Positions 1-11,484 are shown, numbered from the stretch's first letter. The stretch: DNA of 64,000 bases from Chrysogorgia sp. JL179-B06 (GCA_035772405.1 JAYKKM010000258.1:372001-436000), one strand, 5' to 3'. Made by a program: numbers and translations. Notes: generated by a model from the letters alone, not told the origin.

Positions 1-1595
1 TTTGAAATTAAATACATGAATGTAAATAGAAATACATTCATGGTTTTTCAAAAAAACATAATGGCATTGTTCAAAATACCATTGAAGGGTTTTACTACCA
101 TTAATGGTTTTCAGAAAAACCATGGGAACAGTTCGGATATCCATTAATTGTTTTTTGAATGGGAATTGGCAATTAATTTACCATTGAAAAACCCATTAAT
201 GTTTTTTTACAGTTTCTTTCCTGTGAAATAACCTGAACGATCAACTTCACACTAATTCTAATGCTTGAATATCTTTCACAAGGATTATTGGACTATGCAA
301 TGGCAGTGATCGTCTCATTATAATTTCAAAAACCTGGTCTGACAAAATGGCCAACTCATGGTTTGGTCAGACATAATCAGATACTACAGTAATTATTCAT
401 TATTCACAAGAGCTTGTACCTAATTTTGTGTTAGTGATCAGCACTTCCTTACAAGTTAAAATAGTCACTTCTACTTGGTACTAGAAATACATTTGCAACA
501 ACCTTCACTACAACAAATGTCATACATGCCATGTTTGGTGCATCTGAATCAATTAGGACTCAGGGCATGAAAAAGTAGTCAAAATAAATTTAGCCAAAAA
601 TAATAGTTCGACTTGGAAAATTAATTTTTAAAGAAAGTAAAATGGAAAGGAAAATAAATATATTAGAAAGGAAATAACCAAATATTTGGAAAGAGAAAAA
701 AAATTAGCACAATGCAGAAATGAATGGCTCAGCAAGGATTCAACACAGCATGCATTGATTTCCCGGCTTTGGGCCTTATTGCTCATTTAACCACAGCATC
801 ACTCAACATTTGTGAATAAAATATCAGTAAAGATAGTTTGATCTAACTGCTGTGCTGCCTGAAGCCCAGCTGAAAGCCTGAAACGAATGAGTCATTATAT
901 AGAAATAGAAATATATACCTATACAAAAATATAGAATATGTGTGTATACCTAAACACGTGAACACAGTATAAACCTCACACCTGTGCAACCACACCCTGG
1001 ATTCAAAATAACGTTCAGAAACTATGCCTAATTTTGTAGGCTGTTTTTTGTAAGTCAAAATGTTTGCTGCCTATTTCACTGGCAAGGTCCTATAAAACTG
1101 CCGGCAGCTATTTCGAACCCTGAAAGTCTCTTTTGAAAGTCTTACATGTGTTTCATGCTCACGTATTCATGACAATTTAATTAACTGGTCAGGTCTCAAA
1201 CACATCTGGATAGGAAGTTAGGAAGCAAGACAATATTTGGGTTGAGATTTTTTGTTTACATTTGGTCTTTTAATTACCCAAACCTTGTTGTTTCAAAAAA
1301 TCACAAAGGCTGCATAGCTCATATCACATAGCGGTATTTAACAGATTAAATTTTTTAGTTTTGTGCCAATGAGTGAGAAATGAATGCAGTTAAATGGTCA
1401 GCCAAAATGTCCATTCTGAAGCAATCAGTGGACAGACATTTTGTGTAGAATATGGAAAAATTGCCAACCGTTATGAGTTCTGCACAGCTGCACTTAATGT
1501 TTTTTCCTGCATTCCTGTGATACCTTGCATGCAAAACATAGCAGGATAATTGTAATCACCATAATATTACAATATGTATATACTTTTTTACTTAC
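1..1595 (-). other. PPP4R4 intron 3 (left part), no exon seen
   Basis: This stretch lies downstream (minus strand) of the third PPP4R4 coding exon and should be intron running off the window. I looked on the minus strand for the next exon expected from the family and did not find one. It is AT-rich. Around 40-210 there are short interrupted inverted repeats built on ACCATTAATGG. Nothing else is supported. Confidence 0.55.
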
Positions 1596-1791
1596 CCTCA
1601 CAAGCGGCATAACTTGTCTTATGACATCATTACTACTTCTTTCCAACATTGGTGGTAAATTACTGATGACACTAACTTTTTGAGCTTCTATACCAGAACT
1701 ACAACAACAAAAATTATCATGTTAGTCCATTGTACATGGAATTGTTAAAACTAAAATCTTCAGCAACACAATAGCAAAAGGTAGATAGGGA

Positions 1792-1836
<45 letters not shown>

Positions 1837-1843
1837 CAACAAC

Positions 1844-1881
<38 letters not shown>

Positions 1882-3976
1882 TGACTCTGTGAGAAAACAC
1901 AAGAGGTGTAGAATAAGTGGGAGGAGTGATCCAAATGTGAAATACCACTACTCTTGTCGTTCTTTTACTTGTTCTGTACTTTACGACAATAATTGCCGAA
2001 ATTATTTTTAAAAAATCGATTTGGGTGTTTAATGAAGTTAAAACTTTCGATATTTTCGATATGCGTAAAATTGAATATCGCTTATCGATATTTATCGATA
2101 TATTATATTTATCGAAAATATCGATATATCGCATTAGCCTACTGGTACATGGTATACAGTATATAATTTTCAAAGCATTAAAGGGTCAAGGAACTATCAA
2201 CAGGAATCCTGATCAACAGTCATTGTATATCTTGTATCAATATTTCATTACATACAGTACTGTAATAGCCTTTTCATCTATTTTAGCTTATATACAGTTG
2301 TACAGTAATTACCTTTAGTTGCTTAATTTTTAGTTCTTAAACACGGATTGCTCGCATAAAAGGGGAAGCCCATCCCCCTCGAAACAATGGAGTCTTTGAA
2401 ATTTTAAAAATCAATTCAAACAATGGAGTCTCAAACAATGGAGATTTTGTTGTTTTGATTACTTCTCATTTCTCTCTGTTTCCTGACCAATCACAGTAAT
2501 CGAACAATTATGATTGGCACGGTGAGCATAGCACTCCGTGTTTAAAGTTTACTCATATTTATGTAATTTTATTATGTTTTATTCCAATGTATTATAATCT
2601 TAGAATGTGAGGGCCACAAGTTCATTTAGCCTTTTTGCTATTTAGTGATCATTAAAATAAAGTCTACCAAGAACAGCAAACAAGTAAGATGAAGCAAGAT
2701 AAGACATCATTTTTTGATGTTTGGGTCTTTCACCCAAATGCATCAAGCTATCAAAATACCAATATCCCGGGTATGTACTCTACAAACAACATATGGCTAA
2801 GAAGAGGGATTATTGTTTACATGTACACCTCTCCAGTTTTGACAAGCAGGGGACTTAAAAAAGACAACCGTTGACTACAAACACCAAGTACAAAATAAAA
2901 GTAACTCAGTCACAACTGACCATAGGCAAATCATTACTACAGTATCTTGCACAAGACTTTATACTCAGTTAATACATAATCAATATACCATAATATTTTA
3001 TCAAAATTTACATAAATTGTGCCAAGAATCTATACTATATTAATTTGTAGCTTCTACCAAAACAAGATTTTAGGTTATTTGCTCTAAATATCTACAGGCA
3101 GCTATACATGTAGTTGAATTAAGCAAAGTGGCCTGATAAATTTTATAATATAATAACACCATTAATTGTTAAAAAGCATGCTTAGGATATTCATTACTTT
3201 GGACATACAGTATATGTCGCTTATACCTTGTTTCCAAGGTAACAAAAATATCTTACTATATTATATACAGTTAAATATTTTCTTATTGTATACAATTTAC
3301 AGTTATGCCTCAAATACGAAATGTCAGAACGAGAATTCTTTGAACAATTATTTCAAAATCCTTTGAACAACTGTTCTTTGAACAGAATTATTGTAATTTC
3401 GTCGGAAAATACATTGGGTCCCACTTTGAGCGCGGTTAAAAGGTTATTAAACACAATAATTTAAACGAATTTTTCTTCCTGTATAACATACAAGCTGAAG
3501 CGAGATTAAAACGGCGATTTTATGCGGAGTTTACAGCAAGATGCATAATGTATTACATAATAAGATGTGTTTTATAATAGTGGGATATCGGTTGTCCCAA
3601 ACTGTAATCCCTCGCGTCCATGCTCAAATCCCAGATGACATTCAAATAAAATAATACTACCTTAGAAGCAACACGGCTCGTTCAATTTCATTCAAATTTT
3701 CGTCCACGGTCAACCGTTCAATTTCTTCTGCCGACTGCAAAACGAAAGGATATTGCTATTGAGTTAAGCAACTTAAGATGTTATGTAAATGACGCACAGT
3801 TTAGGGCTTTCCAAGGTGAACCATTAGACCTTGTTGTCAACAAGGAATTAACCGACCTTTAAACCACTTTTAATGGACTTCTCCGATCTCAATAATTCAA
3901 CTTCTTCCTCTGGTAGTCCACCCAATTCTCCATACATATCATTTGGGCCAAGGGACCCGCCATATGACCAGTCCAT
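1596..3976 (-). CDS. PPP4R4: PPP4R4, protein phosphatase 4 regulatory subunit 4 (5' part, 3 coding exons)
   Basis: PPP4R4 is a HEAT-repeat regulatory subunit that binds the catalytic subunit of protein phosphatase 4. Three minus-strand coding exons are visible: 3976-3857 (40 codons from the ATG, phase 0), 3734-3661 (24 codons plus 2 nt) and 1698-1596 (103 nt, ending in phase 0). All have GT donors (GTCGGT, GTAGTA, GTAAGT) and AG acceptors. The recognition is strong. Exon 2 reads [19 protein letters not shown], which closely follows the N-terminus of animal PPP4R4. Exon 3 continues with [20 protein letters not shown], matching the next family segment. The first exon ([11 protein letters not shown]...) is acidic and less conserved, as expected for this protein. 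The start is the first ATG in the open exon, just before the conserved block. The family is about 870 residues long, so only about the first 99 codons are here and the rest lies left of the window. Intron 2 (1699-3660) holds a partial hAT-type repeat near 1968-2141. The gene diverges from the cysteine synthase gene across about 17 kb. Confidence 0.9.
1968..2141 (-). repeat. Partial copy of the TATCGAT-rich hAT-like element (holds the empty TTAA site)
   Basis: This segment is rich in ATATCGAT and ends in the terminus ATATCGCATTAGCCTA at 2141. It is a diverged reverse-orientation copy of the ends of the element at 12109-14144. At about 2028-2036 it reads GGTGTTTAATGAAG (minus CTTCATTAAACACC), uninterrupted. 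The other copy has a 1.39-kb insertion at exactly this TTAA. It lies within PPP4R4 intron 2. Confidence 0.7.
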
Positions 3977-5039
3977 GACTGAGTGAGGAAGAGTGAAGCA
4001 ACGCTTCAACTACAGTATATCACTGGTGTCTTGTCTGAAAACAGCAATATTCAACCTTCATCGTCTCTACTTCCACACCACAAATCCTCCTTACAGAACA
4101 ACATGATGTATCGCTCAAAAAACGATGAAGAATCCCTCCCAAGAATACAAAGTGTGAGGTTTTTCATATCATGACAAGAAACGCGCCATTGTTTCAGGGG
4201 GGTGAGGTCAACATTGATTGACCTCGACTTGACCTTCTTCCTGTAAAATTCACATGACCCGATTTCGCACATTTGTCCGCGGGTCTGTGTGGGTAAATAT
4301 ATTTGTGTACCTTTGTTTTTAAGAGTCACGCATTTATAGTAAATACGAAATGAACAAACAAGAAAAAATGGACTACACGGATATTAGTGGAGATTAATGT
4401 CTATGAAGAGATTATAGTGCCACAAATCTTGACATATACCATTACACATATCTCGGCACATATCACCTTCCCACATCACACTGTTTACGTCTACAATGTG
4501 AAAAGTGTTGCATTCCACCTAATTAGTTACTTACGGATTTTTCGGTGAAGATAATAGCTCAACAACATGGCAACATAGTATAAAATGTCATACAAATCAT
4601 TGCTCGAATGTCGCTCAGGTCCTTCAAGAGGTGTAATTAAGTCTTTAATTACGGCATACAGGTGAAGAAGGGGTACTTTGATAAATATATGCGGAGCGTT
4701 CGTGAGCCGTGTCACCGACGCCATGCATATTGTTGACCAACACTTTCAAAAATGCAAGAATGAATGCTTGTTTCCCATGCAGCCAAATCAGAAAAATATC
4801 ATGCAAAAATCTCCACCATACCCGAGGATTCAAGTGATATTCCATCAACACATTCTACCTTCTAATTATTGTTACCCAACTTTTGTCGATAGATGTTATC
4901 CTCAAATTCGTTTTAAAAATTAAAAAATTATTCCTCAAACGTTGTCGAAATAAAGAATAATTTTAGTTGGTTCTCGTCTGAGTATTTTATGAGTATTTTA
5001 GAAGCGTTTGAAGAGAAGGCTTGGCTCGGTTCCTGATTA
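3977..5039. other. Intergenic stretch upstream of PPP4R4
   Basis: No exon, tRNA or recognisable repeat is seen here apart from short open frames without family resemblance. It must contain the PPP4R4 5' UTR and promoter, but no TATA box or other element stands out. Confidence 0.4.
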
Positions 5040-5221
5040 ATTATTGACAAAGCTGAACACTGGTCGTTGTTACTCTTTAAAGTTAGAGTTTGTGACAGTT
5101 TGAGCACTCTGGCCCCACTTCACGCTATCTGGATGTTCTGATCGCCGGTGCTGTCCCACAAGTGGTTGTCAATGACGATCGCAACTATAAGTATCCAGCC
5201 AGACTCATCCAGATTGTTCCC

Positions 5222-5427
5222 AGGGTCGCGGGTTCAATTCCAGCCTGGTCCCGGTTTGGTCTTACCATAAATCCTTTCTAAGGATTTATGGTGAAGGAAA
5301 ATTTCGAGTGTTGGAATATATACATTTTAAGACCAAACCGGGACCAGTTGCGAAAAATGCAACTTCAAGACCTGCGATCCTGCGATGCTAGTGCAGTGCT
5401 CTGACCACTGAGCTACGGAAGCCGCCG
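5222..5427 (-). repeat. tRNA-derived SINE, family 1 (minus copy plus short inverted remnant)
   Basis: The minus strand from about 5427 reads a tRNA-like head with an A-box (TAGCTCAGTGGTCAGAGC) and runs into a body containing GTTGCATTTTTCGCAACTGG and GGTCTTAAAATGTATATATT, ending near the palindromic ATAAATCC segment. A short plus-oriented remnant (GGGTTCAATTCC, CTGGTCCCGGTTTGG) lies at 5230-5265, so the locus folds back. The same family recurs at 5508, 6170, 7488, 48125 and 48404. Confidence 0.75.
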
Positions 5428-5507
5428 CCGAGAGCCTAGTCACGAGTTCTGTATATATGGTGGTGGTAATGCCGGGATAAGATAATATATATAAGATAAT
5501 ATATCTC

Positions 5508-5560
5508 TTCCGTAGCACAGTGGTCAGAGCACTGCACTAGCATCGCGGGTTCAATTCATT
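5508..5560 (+). repeat. SINE family 1, head-only fragment
   Basis: This is the tRNA-like head CTTCCGTAGCACAGTGGTCA plus a B-box-like GGGTTCAATTC, without the downstream body. Confidence 0.6.
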
Positions 5561-6169
5561 ACTGCTTCACGCATACATTGGAGAACACTTGCTGTGGCCC
5601 AGTGACGTAGACGACAGCTCTTTATTCATTCAATTCTTATAACAATTACAATTTTTGATAAAGTAAGTTAATAGTATAACAACAGTTTATTGCAATGTTC
5701 CTGTCCTGAGATTTTGATGTGAGATAACACTGTCTATGCTTATCTGACGAAACATGCAAACAGCAACAGTTCATCGACACCATACATAATCTTGGCTGAC
5801 ATAATTAAATGATAAGAATCACGTGAAATATTTGCCATTACAATCTACCATGTTCATAGCTGGTACCGGGAGGCCAGAAAAAACCTTCCACCTCGTGGCA
5901 GGAAATCTGGTCGGGACCAAGGCGCCAGCTAGCTGCCCGCACAGCAAAGTTATAAAGTTGTAAAACTTGAAGCATAGAAAATTAGTTCCAATTTCTTTTA
6001 GGCGATCCAAGTTTGAGCTGTCAACTGCACTGACCGAGATACTTCTCTTGAACAGCAACGCTCTTTTATACTCTTGCTTCAGACGACACCGCCCACTTGG
6101 GAATACTGCTTTGACGTAATGAATATACTTTCCTACTACACTGCGTACCGTAGGAAACCAACTATTCCG

Positions 6170-6386
6170 GCCGGAAGGCCTTGAAGTTGCATTTTCGCAA
6201 CTGGTCCCGGTTTGGTCTTAAAATGTATATATTCCAACACTCGAAATTTTCCTTCACCATAAATCCTGAGAACATGTAGTTTAATCGAGTGAAATGCCAA
6301 ATATTACCTATAATATACCCAGAATCTTATATCCCGGCATTACCACCACAATATATACAGAACTCGTGACTAGGCTCTCGGCGGCG
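6170..6386 (+). repeat. SINE family 1, body of upstream unit, split from its neighbour by the 6387-7477 insertion
   Basis: The sequence starts at CGGCCGGAAGGCCTTGAAG and runs through the SINE body to ACTCGTGACTAGGCTCTCGG. That is the same junction sequence that precedes the SINE heads near 5430 (minus) and 48404. The next SINE head resumes at 7488 after the inserted element, so two units were head-to-tail before the insertion. Confidence 0.65.
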
Positions 6387-6634
6387 CAATTTTCCCTTTC
6401 GTAAATGGTCGTTCATAGAATGTTGGGTAAGCGGAGTGAAATTCCTCGTGGTCCCAAGGTTCCCGCACACTTTATTTCGCAGCTCATCGTGTTCTTTCAT
6501 AATATTGCTATCTAAAAAGCGAACAAGCATCTATATGGCGAGTTCTTTGAAAAAAAACAAATTCAAACAAACCCGAAACAATCAAGAGGCAGATTTGGAG
6601 CAAGTCTATGAAATAGTGTGTAAGTTGTCTAACC

Positions 6635-6656
6635 GTTTCGAGCGGCCCTTCGTCAG
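6635..6656 (-). ncRNA. Hammerhead-ribozyme-like core (minus)
   Basis: The minus strand reads CTGACGA, a short GC arm, then GAAAC. It is the mirror partner of the plus core at 6718-6742, and the two form an inverted pair around GAGTGAAACGTAAAGTGAAA. Stem II is shortened. It is probably a decayed Penelope-element terminal motif. Confidence 0.4.
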
Positions 6657-6717
6657 AGAGTGAAACGTAAAGTGAAATAATAACTGTATGATTATTTCAC
6701 TTTACTGGTTTTACTCT

Positions 6718-6742
6718 CTGACGAAGGGCCTTCGCTCGAAAC
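6718..6742 (+). ncRNA. Hammerhead-ribozyme-like core (plus)
   Basis: CTGACGA is followed by AGGGCCTTCGCTC and GAAAC. GGGC and GCTC can pair as a 4-bp stem II over a CTTC loop, with one extra A before the stem compared with the textbook core. No convincing cleavage triplet or stem I partner is seen upstream. Confidence 0.4.
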
Positions 6743-7477
6743 GTTAGACAACTTACACGCTATTTCGGCAGTACACCAACCTTTTTATACATTTTGATTT
6801 GTATTTGACTATGACTATAGTAAGTGACTTTACGCGAATTAACTATGTTCTATGCCGGCAAATGCAGAAATGCTTAACGACATTTATGGTTATATTACGG
6901 TGGTCCATATATGCAATGCGCATATAATAGAGTCCATATATGCAATGCGCATATAATAGTTTCGGTCGACAAATATATTTTGTCGGTCGACAAATATATT
7001 TTGTCAGTCAAATATATGTTGCCACCTCGCAGCATACGTTGTTGTTGCGATTGATATTTCGAAATCCCGAATAACGTCGTTTGCCTTTTGGAAAGGAAAG
7101 TACAGGGCCACAAGTTTATCATCTCTTGATGTAATGTGTTACCCTCCTTAAATAAAGTATTTATCTTATCTTATCTTATCTACATATACGTTGTGACTAT
7201 CGATCACAAAATCGAATTTACTGGTCCAGGATTGAGAGTTTGCCATGTATAATTTCTTCTGCATGAACGCTCTTCTCCTGGCTGTAGTGTATACTAAGTA
7301 AATACTAAATATTTACATATTTTGAATTTCACGACGAACAAGTCACCGCACCAAACAAAGTATGCGGGAACCTTGGGACCACGAGGAATTTCACTCTGCT
7401 TACCCAACATTCTATGAGAGCTGGGATGGTAACGACCCTTCGGGATGGTAACGACCGTTTACGAAAGGGAAAATTGC

Positions 7478-7612
7478 CTCGGCGGCGGCTTCCGTAGCTC
7501 AGTGGTCAGAGCACTGCACTAGCATCGCAGGATCACGGGTTAAATTCCGGCTGGAAGGCCTTGAAGTTGCATTTTTCGCAACTGGTCCCGGTTTGGTCTT
7601 AAAATGTATCTA
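7478..7612 (+). repeat. SINE family 1, head and body
   Basis: The tRNA-like head CTTCCGTAGCTCAGTGGTCA (A-box) and a degenerate B-box GGGTTAAATTCC are followed by the shared body GGAAGGCCTTGAAGTTGCAT, and the copy ends at TTAAAATGTATCTATATT. Confidence 0.75.
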
Positions 7613-7964
7613 TATTCAAAAATATCATACGTCAACAATCACACAAATTACACCAATTACTTCCGCAAAGACACCAACCAAAGTACAATCTTAGGGAAAA
7701 AAAACATTCAACATTCCTCTAATTAATACCAAGCGCTATCAGAAAACTTTTATTCCATCGATGTGTAGCCTTAACAATTATAAATTTTAGAGTTTTTAAT
7801 AATATATTGTTTTCTTTTGGTAAGTTTTCATGTATTAGTCTTATTCATACTCTGTTATATAAGTAAATTACGCAATTCAGCTCTAGGGCTGCGATGTAAT
7901 TATTTTTAATAAACTATCTATCTATCTATCTATCTATCTCTCTATATATATATGGTCAAATTAT

Positions 7965-8060
7965 ATGTAAATGAAAATTTGACTGCCCGAACCCGAGGTC
8001 TCCGAATCAACGCATCGGCGCTGTAATCACTGAGCTATTGAGACACGGTCAGAACAGTCA
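7965..8060 (-). repeat. tRNA-derived SINE, family 2 fragment
   Basis: The minus strand reads a head-like AATAGCTCAGTGATTACAGC with CCTCGGGTTCGGGCAGTC and a tail into TTTTCATTTACATATA. Similar pieces (GGCAGTCAC...TTTTACAT) lie at 15150-15260. A (CTAT)n run at 7914-7938 precedes it. Confidence 0.5.
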
Positions 8061-8639
8061 AACATCACATACATATTTATACATCGCCCCGACTCTCAAA
8101 TCTCTACAGGAAGACATCTCATCTTCGACGAAGTAGAGCGAAAAAAATAAATTATATATATATATGGAACAATCTGGCTGGATAGTTAGTCATACACTTG
8201 CGATCGTCATTGACAACCGCTTGTAGCGTGAAGTGGGGCCAGAGTGCTCAAACTGTCACAAGGGTCAGGCGAATTGCGAGGGATTCTAACTTTAAAGAGT
8301 AACAACGACCAGTGTTCAGCTTTGTCAATAATCTTACATTTATTAAAAATTAGTTGGGTTAGGTTACAAGATATGCACATGATATATTATCGTCTGGAGA
8401 AAGATCTAGTAGGGTTTTGATGTATTGCAGAAGTGTTCGCAGGCGGAAAAGATGGTTAAGGATTACGGACGGTCTTTACATGAAAGCAAGCAATTTATCT
8501 ATCCAGTTTATTATAAATCTGAATGGGTGTTTTAGGAGGCGGTTGACTATGTGGGTAAATTTATATAGTTTAGTTCCATATTGATTATTGGCCAAGGAAG
8601 AGAACTGAGCTGAATCCAGACTTTTTATTAAAAAAAACC

Positions 8640-8818
8640 TGATTCCGTTAACGTACTGGACTTACCGTTATAACGTTATGACGTTATAACGTTATGGACT
8701 TACTTATGACGTTATATACTTATGACGTTACTTACTTATGACGTTATATACTTATGACGTTACTTACTTATGACGTTATAACGTTATGGACTTACCGTTA
8801 TAACGTTATGGACTTACT
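8640..8818. repeat. ATAACGTTAT palindromic tandem repeat
   Basis: The self-complementary block ATAACGTTAT alternates with GGACTTACTTATGACGTTAT-like units of about 18-30 bp. It lies between the long-TIR element and a LINE remnant, and no function can be assigned. Confidence 0.6.
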
Positions 8819-8824
8819 GTTCTG

Positions 8825-9160
8825 GATAAAACAATCCTACCCAAAGAAAAGAAACCTAAGAGATCAACGAGATCGTGTAGTAAAGAAACTGGCACCACCT
8901 TTGAGGAGCGACTGTGCAGAACATCAACGTACAGCAGATCATACTTGGTCAGGTCAACAAGGACATGGAACGCGCTACCAAAGGAAGTGCCCCGTCACAC
9001 AACATCTCTGACAAAATTTAAAAATAATCTAAAAAATTACTATGACTCTGCTCTACGCTCAACTTTCAACACTGATGACACACGTACATGGAAGACAGTC
9101 TGTGTCAAGTGTAATTCGGCTCGCAGTTTATTGGTCCTCCCTTCTTGTTGTTTTTAAAAT
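8825..9160 (+). pseudogene. Non-LTR retrotransposon 3' end remnant (post-RT C-terminus)
   Basis: The frame from about 8945 reads STRTWNALPKEV, then LTKFKNNLKNYY, TRTWKTVCVKCN and a terminal cysteine-containing stretch. This resembles the C-terminal end of animal LINE ORF2 proteins, where a RTWNALP block precedes the end. The upstream piece near 8825-8945 is in another frame, so the copy is both truncated and frameshifted. There is no RT core. The (TTTG)n microsatellite just downstream may have grown from its tail. Confidence 0.65.
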
Positions 9161-9231
9161 ACACTCGTGTGCTTGGTCTTCTTGTGATTTTTCAGACTGT
9201 TTCTTTGTGTAATTGTCTGTTTGATTAGTTG

Positions 9232-9594
9232 CTTGTTTGTTTGTTTGCTTGTTTGTTTGCTTGTTTGCTTGTTTGTTTGTTTGTTTGTTTATTTGTTTGT
9301 TTGTTTGCTTGTTTGTTTGCTTGTTTGTTTGTTTGTTTGCTTGTTTGTTTGCTTGTTTGTTTGCTTGTTTGCTTGCTTGTTTGTTTGCTTGTTTGCTTGT
9401 TTGTTTGTTTGCTTGTTTGTTTGCTTGTTTGCTTGCTTGTTTGCTTGTTTGTTTGCCTGTCTGTTTGCCTGTCTGTCTGTTTGCCTGTCTGTCTGTTTGC
9501 CTGTCTGTCTGTTTGCCTGTCTGTCTGTTTGCCTGTCTGTCTGTCCGCCTGTCTGTCTGTCTGCCTGTTTGTTTGCCTGTCTGTTTGTTTTCCT
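9232..9594. repeat. Tetranucleotide microsatellite (TTTG/CTTG/CTGT)n
   Basis: About 360 bp of 4-bp units, grading from TTTG with CTTG interruptions on the left to CTGT on the right. All the long open frames over it on both strands are products of the repeat. Confidence 0.95.
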
Positions 9595-9597
9595 GTC

Positions 9598-9745
9598 GAG
9601 ATAAATAAAATAAATAGGGCTTAGCCACTATATATGCCAAAAGGGTGTCACAAGTAGAAAGTAGCCAATCTGAAATGCACGAGAGATAAACAAACTAATA
9701 ATTAATGAGATAATGCGAAAAGTTAAATCATTTGCTATTTTTACA
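9598..9745 (-). repeat. Repeat shared with 34573-34680 (Penelope-type terminal repeat, 5' part)
   Basis: The reverse complement reads GCAAATGATTTAACTTTTCG, TTATTAGTTTGTTTATCTC and TGACACCCTTTTGGCATATA, collinear with 34573-34680. The hammerhead-like core present at 34717 is missing here. A poly-G run (about 9767-9781) follows. Confidence 0.6.
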
Positions 9746-9749
9746 GTCG

Positions 9750-10146
9750 ATCAGCAAACAGACTGAGGGGGGGGGGGGGGGGAGAAATAACAGGTCCAAT
9801 ATTATGCGATAAGGGGATTATGCGACAGTAAAGCGGTAATTAAGAAACAAAAACTTGAAAAGGAATGAAAGTGCATGAGCTGATAATAAAAAAGTTCCTC
9901 GCAAACTAAAATAACAAAAAAAAACTTGTAGGAAATTAAATAAAAGAAAAACGTTCGTTAAGACCATGAGGATGTGTGGTGCCTAGTTTAAAAATAGGTA
10001 CGCTCAGGCATACATGTATCTGTGCTAATAATTTTAAAACAGGATGTGTATGCATATAATATAGCTCGCCTGTTCTACCCGCCCCTAAAGTTTCACCCAA
10101 ACCCCTGCGGGATTTTCCCCATCCATGGTCCACAAATTGTAAAAAG
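9750..10146. other. AT-rich spacer with G-homopolymer
   Basis: A run of about 16 G lies near 9767-9782, and the rest is AT-rich unique-looking sequence. No coding or RNA feature is seen. Confidence 0.4.
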
Positions 10147-10500
10147 CCGTTCGTCGTAAATTTTGAGCGTTACCTGATTACCTCGGCCAATATTTAACCG
10201 ATTTTAATTCCGAAAACAGAATTGGAATTACCGAATTCAAATACATAACATACATGTCTATTATGTTACACAAAGACCCTTCGTAAAAAAACTGCTTATA
10301 TACTTAGAAATTAATCGGCAATCAGTGGCCGCTTCGTCGTATTGAACGTTATCTCGGTCAATATTTAACCGTTTTCAATTCTGAAAACAGATTTGGAATT
10401 ACCGAGTCTAAATACATAACATTCGTGTCTATTATATTACGTAAACGTGTATACCCTTCATAAAAACCTACTTATGTACTTAGCAATTAATCGGCCCTTC
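10147..10500. repeat. Diverged tandem duplication, unit about 175 bp
   Basis: Two direct copies start near 10147 and 10330. Both contain TCGGYCAATATTTAACCG, a GAAAACAG(A)(T)TTGGAATTACCGA block, AAATACATAACAT, and end in AATTAATCGGC. They differ by scattered substitutions and small indels. Confidence 0.7.
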
Positions 10501-10884
10501 CCGCGATGTGCCAAACAGACATCTCAAGGATCCGATTACGCGTGCTGATCGCTGGTTGGCTATAAGCTAACACACAAACCTAACTGTTACGCTTCGCGCA
10601 GATACAAAAATTGTTGAATATACTGAGGTCCATGTTCTTTCATACATTTAAAAAGTAAAACTAGTGATTGAAAATATTTTCGGTTGGTGAGGCATTTAAT
10701 TTTCGCTTGATCAAGAAGGCTTTCATAGGAACGGGTCTTGGTTAGAAATAACCAACATCTTGTTTTTTTCCACGTTGTTGCAAATGAGCTACAGTAATTA
10801 CTAGCTGCAGTAATTGAGTAGAATGGTGCCAATTGCAAAGTTGGTATGTGGCGAGGGAGCAGTTTATGTTATGCACTAGTCAAT

Positions 10885-11475
10885 TGAAATCCCGGGCCCC
10901 CGACCCCCAGGACATGCCGGGGAATTAACAGGGAAATGGCGGTGGATTAACGGTGCATTTCTCCGGGTGAACGGGATAATTAACGAGTTATAAAATCACG
11001 AGGCATTGTAGCCGGGACTTTAACGCTCGGCCAGAGAGTACTGGGAATGAGGGTCACTTGCTCCGTTCTCGATGGTAATTAAATAATTTGTCTCTCGTAA
11101 CCTTCACAATTTGTGTATTAAATCACGGCACATTTCAAGTCTGTTGAGAACAAGGTGGTGACAGCAAAGTCATGAAAAATACTGCACTAGCTACCGAACA
11201 AAATATTGGAGTTATTTACACGTGGCCTTTTTCGAATTACGCTCTATATAATTGTTAAATTTTTCGACCTCGTCCACGACCTGAAACTATTGTTTGCAGA
11301 AAGTGAACTATATAAATTTGGAAATGACTTATTCAATTCAATTCAAAATGGAGATTTTAATAAGTAACGCGGCCATAGAGGCCGGGACTTTAACAGGCAA
11401 TTTCCCCCGATGAACGGGCAAAATGTTGAACTTTAACACTCACCAATATTAATTTTCCCCGCCCTGTCCCGGGGG
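10885..11475. mobile_element. Possible TIR element with GC-rich ends
   Basis: The left end CCCCCAGGACATGCCGGGGAA is matched in inverted, imperfect form by TTTTCCCCGCCCTGTCCCGGGGG on the right. Internal GGCCGGGACTTTAACG-type motifs occur near both ends. No target duplication could be fixed, so the boundaries are approximate. Confidence 0.4.
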
Positions 11476-11484
11476 AAAAGGTGG

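Larger units (their letters stand above)
6387..7477. mobile_element. 1.09-kb long-TIR element with 10-bp target duplication (Mutator-like, non-autonomous)
   Basis: The termini CAATTTTCCCTTTCGTAAA and its reverse complement bound the element. The inverted arms continue for about 90 bp (6387-6480 against 7362-7476), and the right arm contains an extra GGTAACGACC repeat. Flanking direct repeats CTCGGCGGCG lie at 6377-6386 and 7478-7487, inside what was a SINE dimer junction. A long TIR with a 9-11 bp duplication is typical of Mutator-like elements, so that assignment is inference. No transposase is encoded. The interior carries an inverted pair of Penelope-type repeats with hammerhead-like cores and an (ATCTT)n-ended repeat near 7110-7180. 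Confidence 0.6.
5040..8332. mobile_element. 3.3-kb element with roughly 180-190 bp terminal inverted repeats, carrying nested repeats
   Basis: The left arm (about 5040-5220) and right arm (about 8163-8332) are inverted copies. The outer ends read ATTATTGACAAAGC... and ...GCTTTGTCAATAAT. The arms share GAACACTGGTCGTTGTTACT, the GGCCCCACTTCACGC block, the GACGATCGCAA block and, at the inner edge, a match around CAGATTGTTCC. No clear target duplication is seen and there is no transposase-like reading frame inside. The interior holds SINE copies and another long-TIR element (6387-7477). The boundaries could instead be two inverted copies of one repeat rather than a single mobilised unit. Confidence 0.55.

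Noticed and set aside
9128..9640. Long frames of CLFVCLFV or KQTNKQTN type on both strands
   Set aside because: They are products of the tetranucleotide microsatellite.
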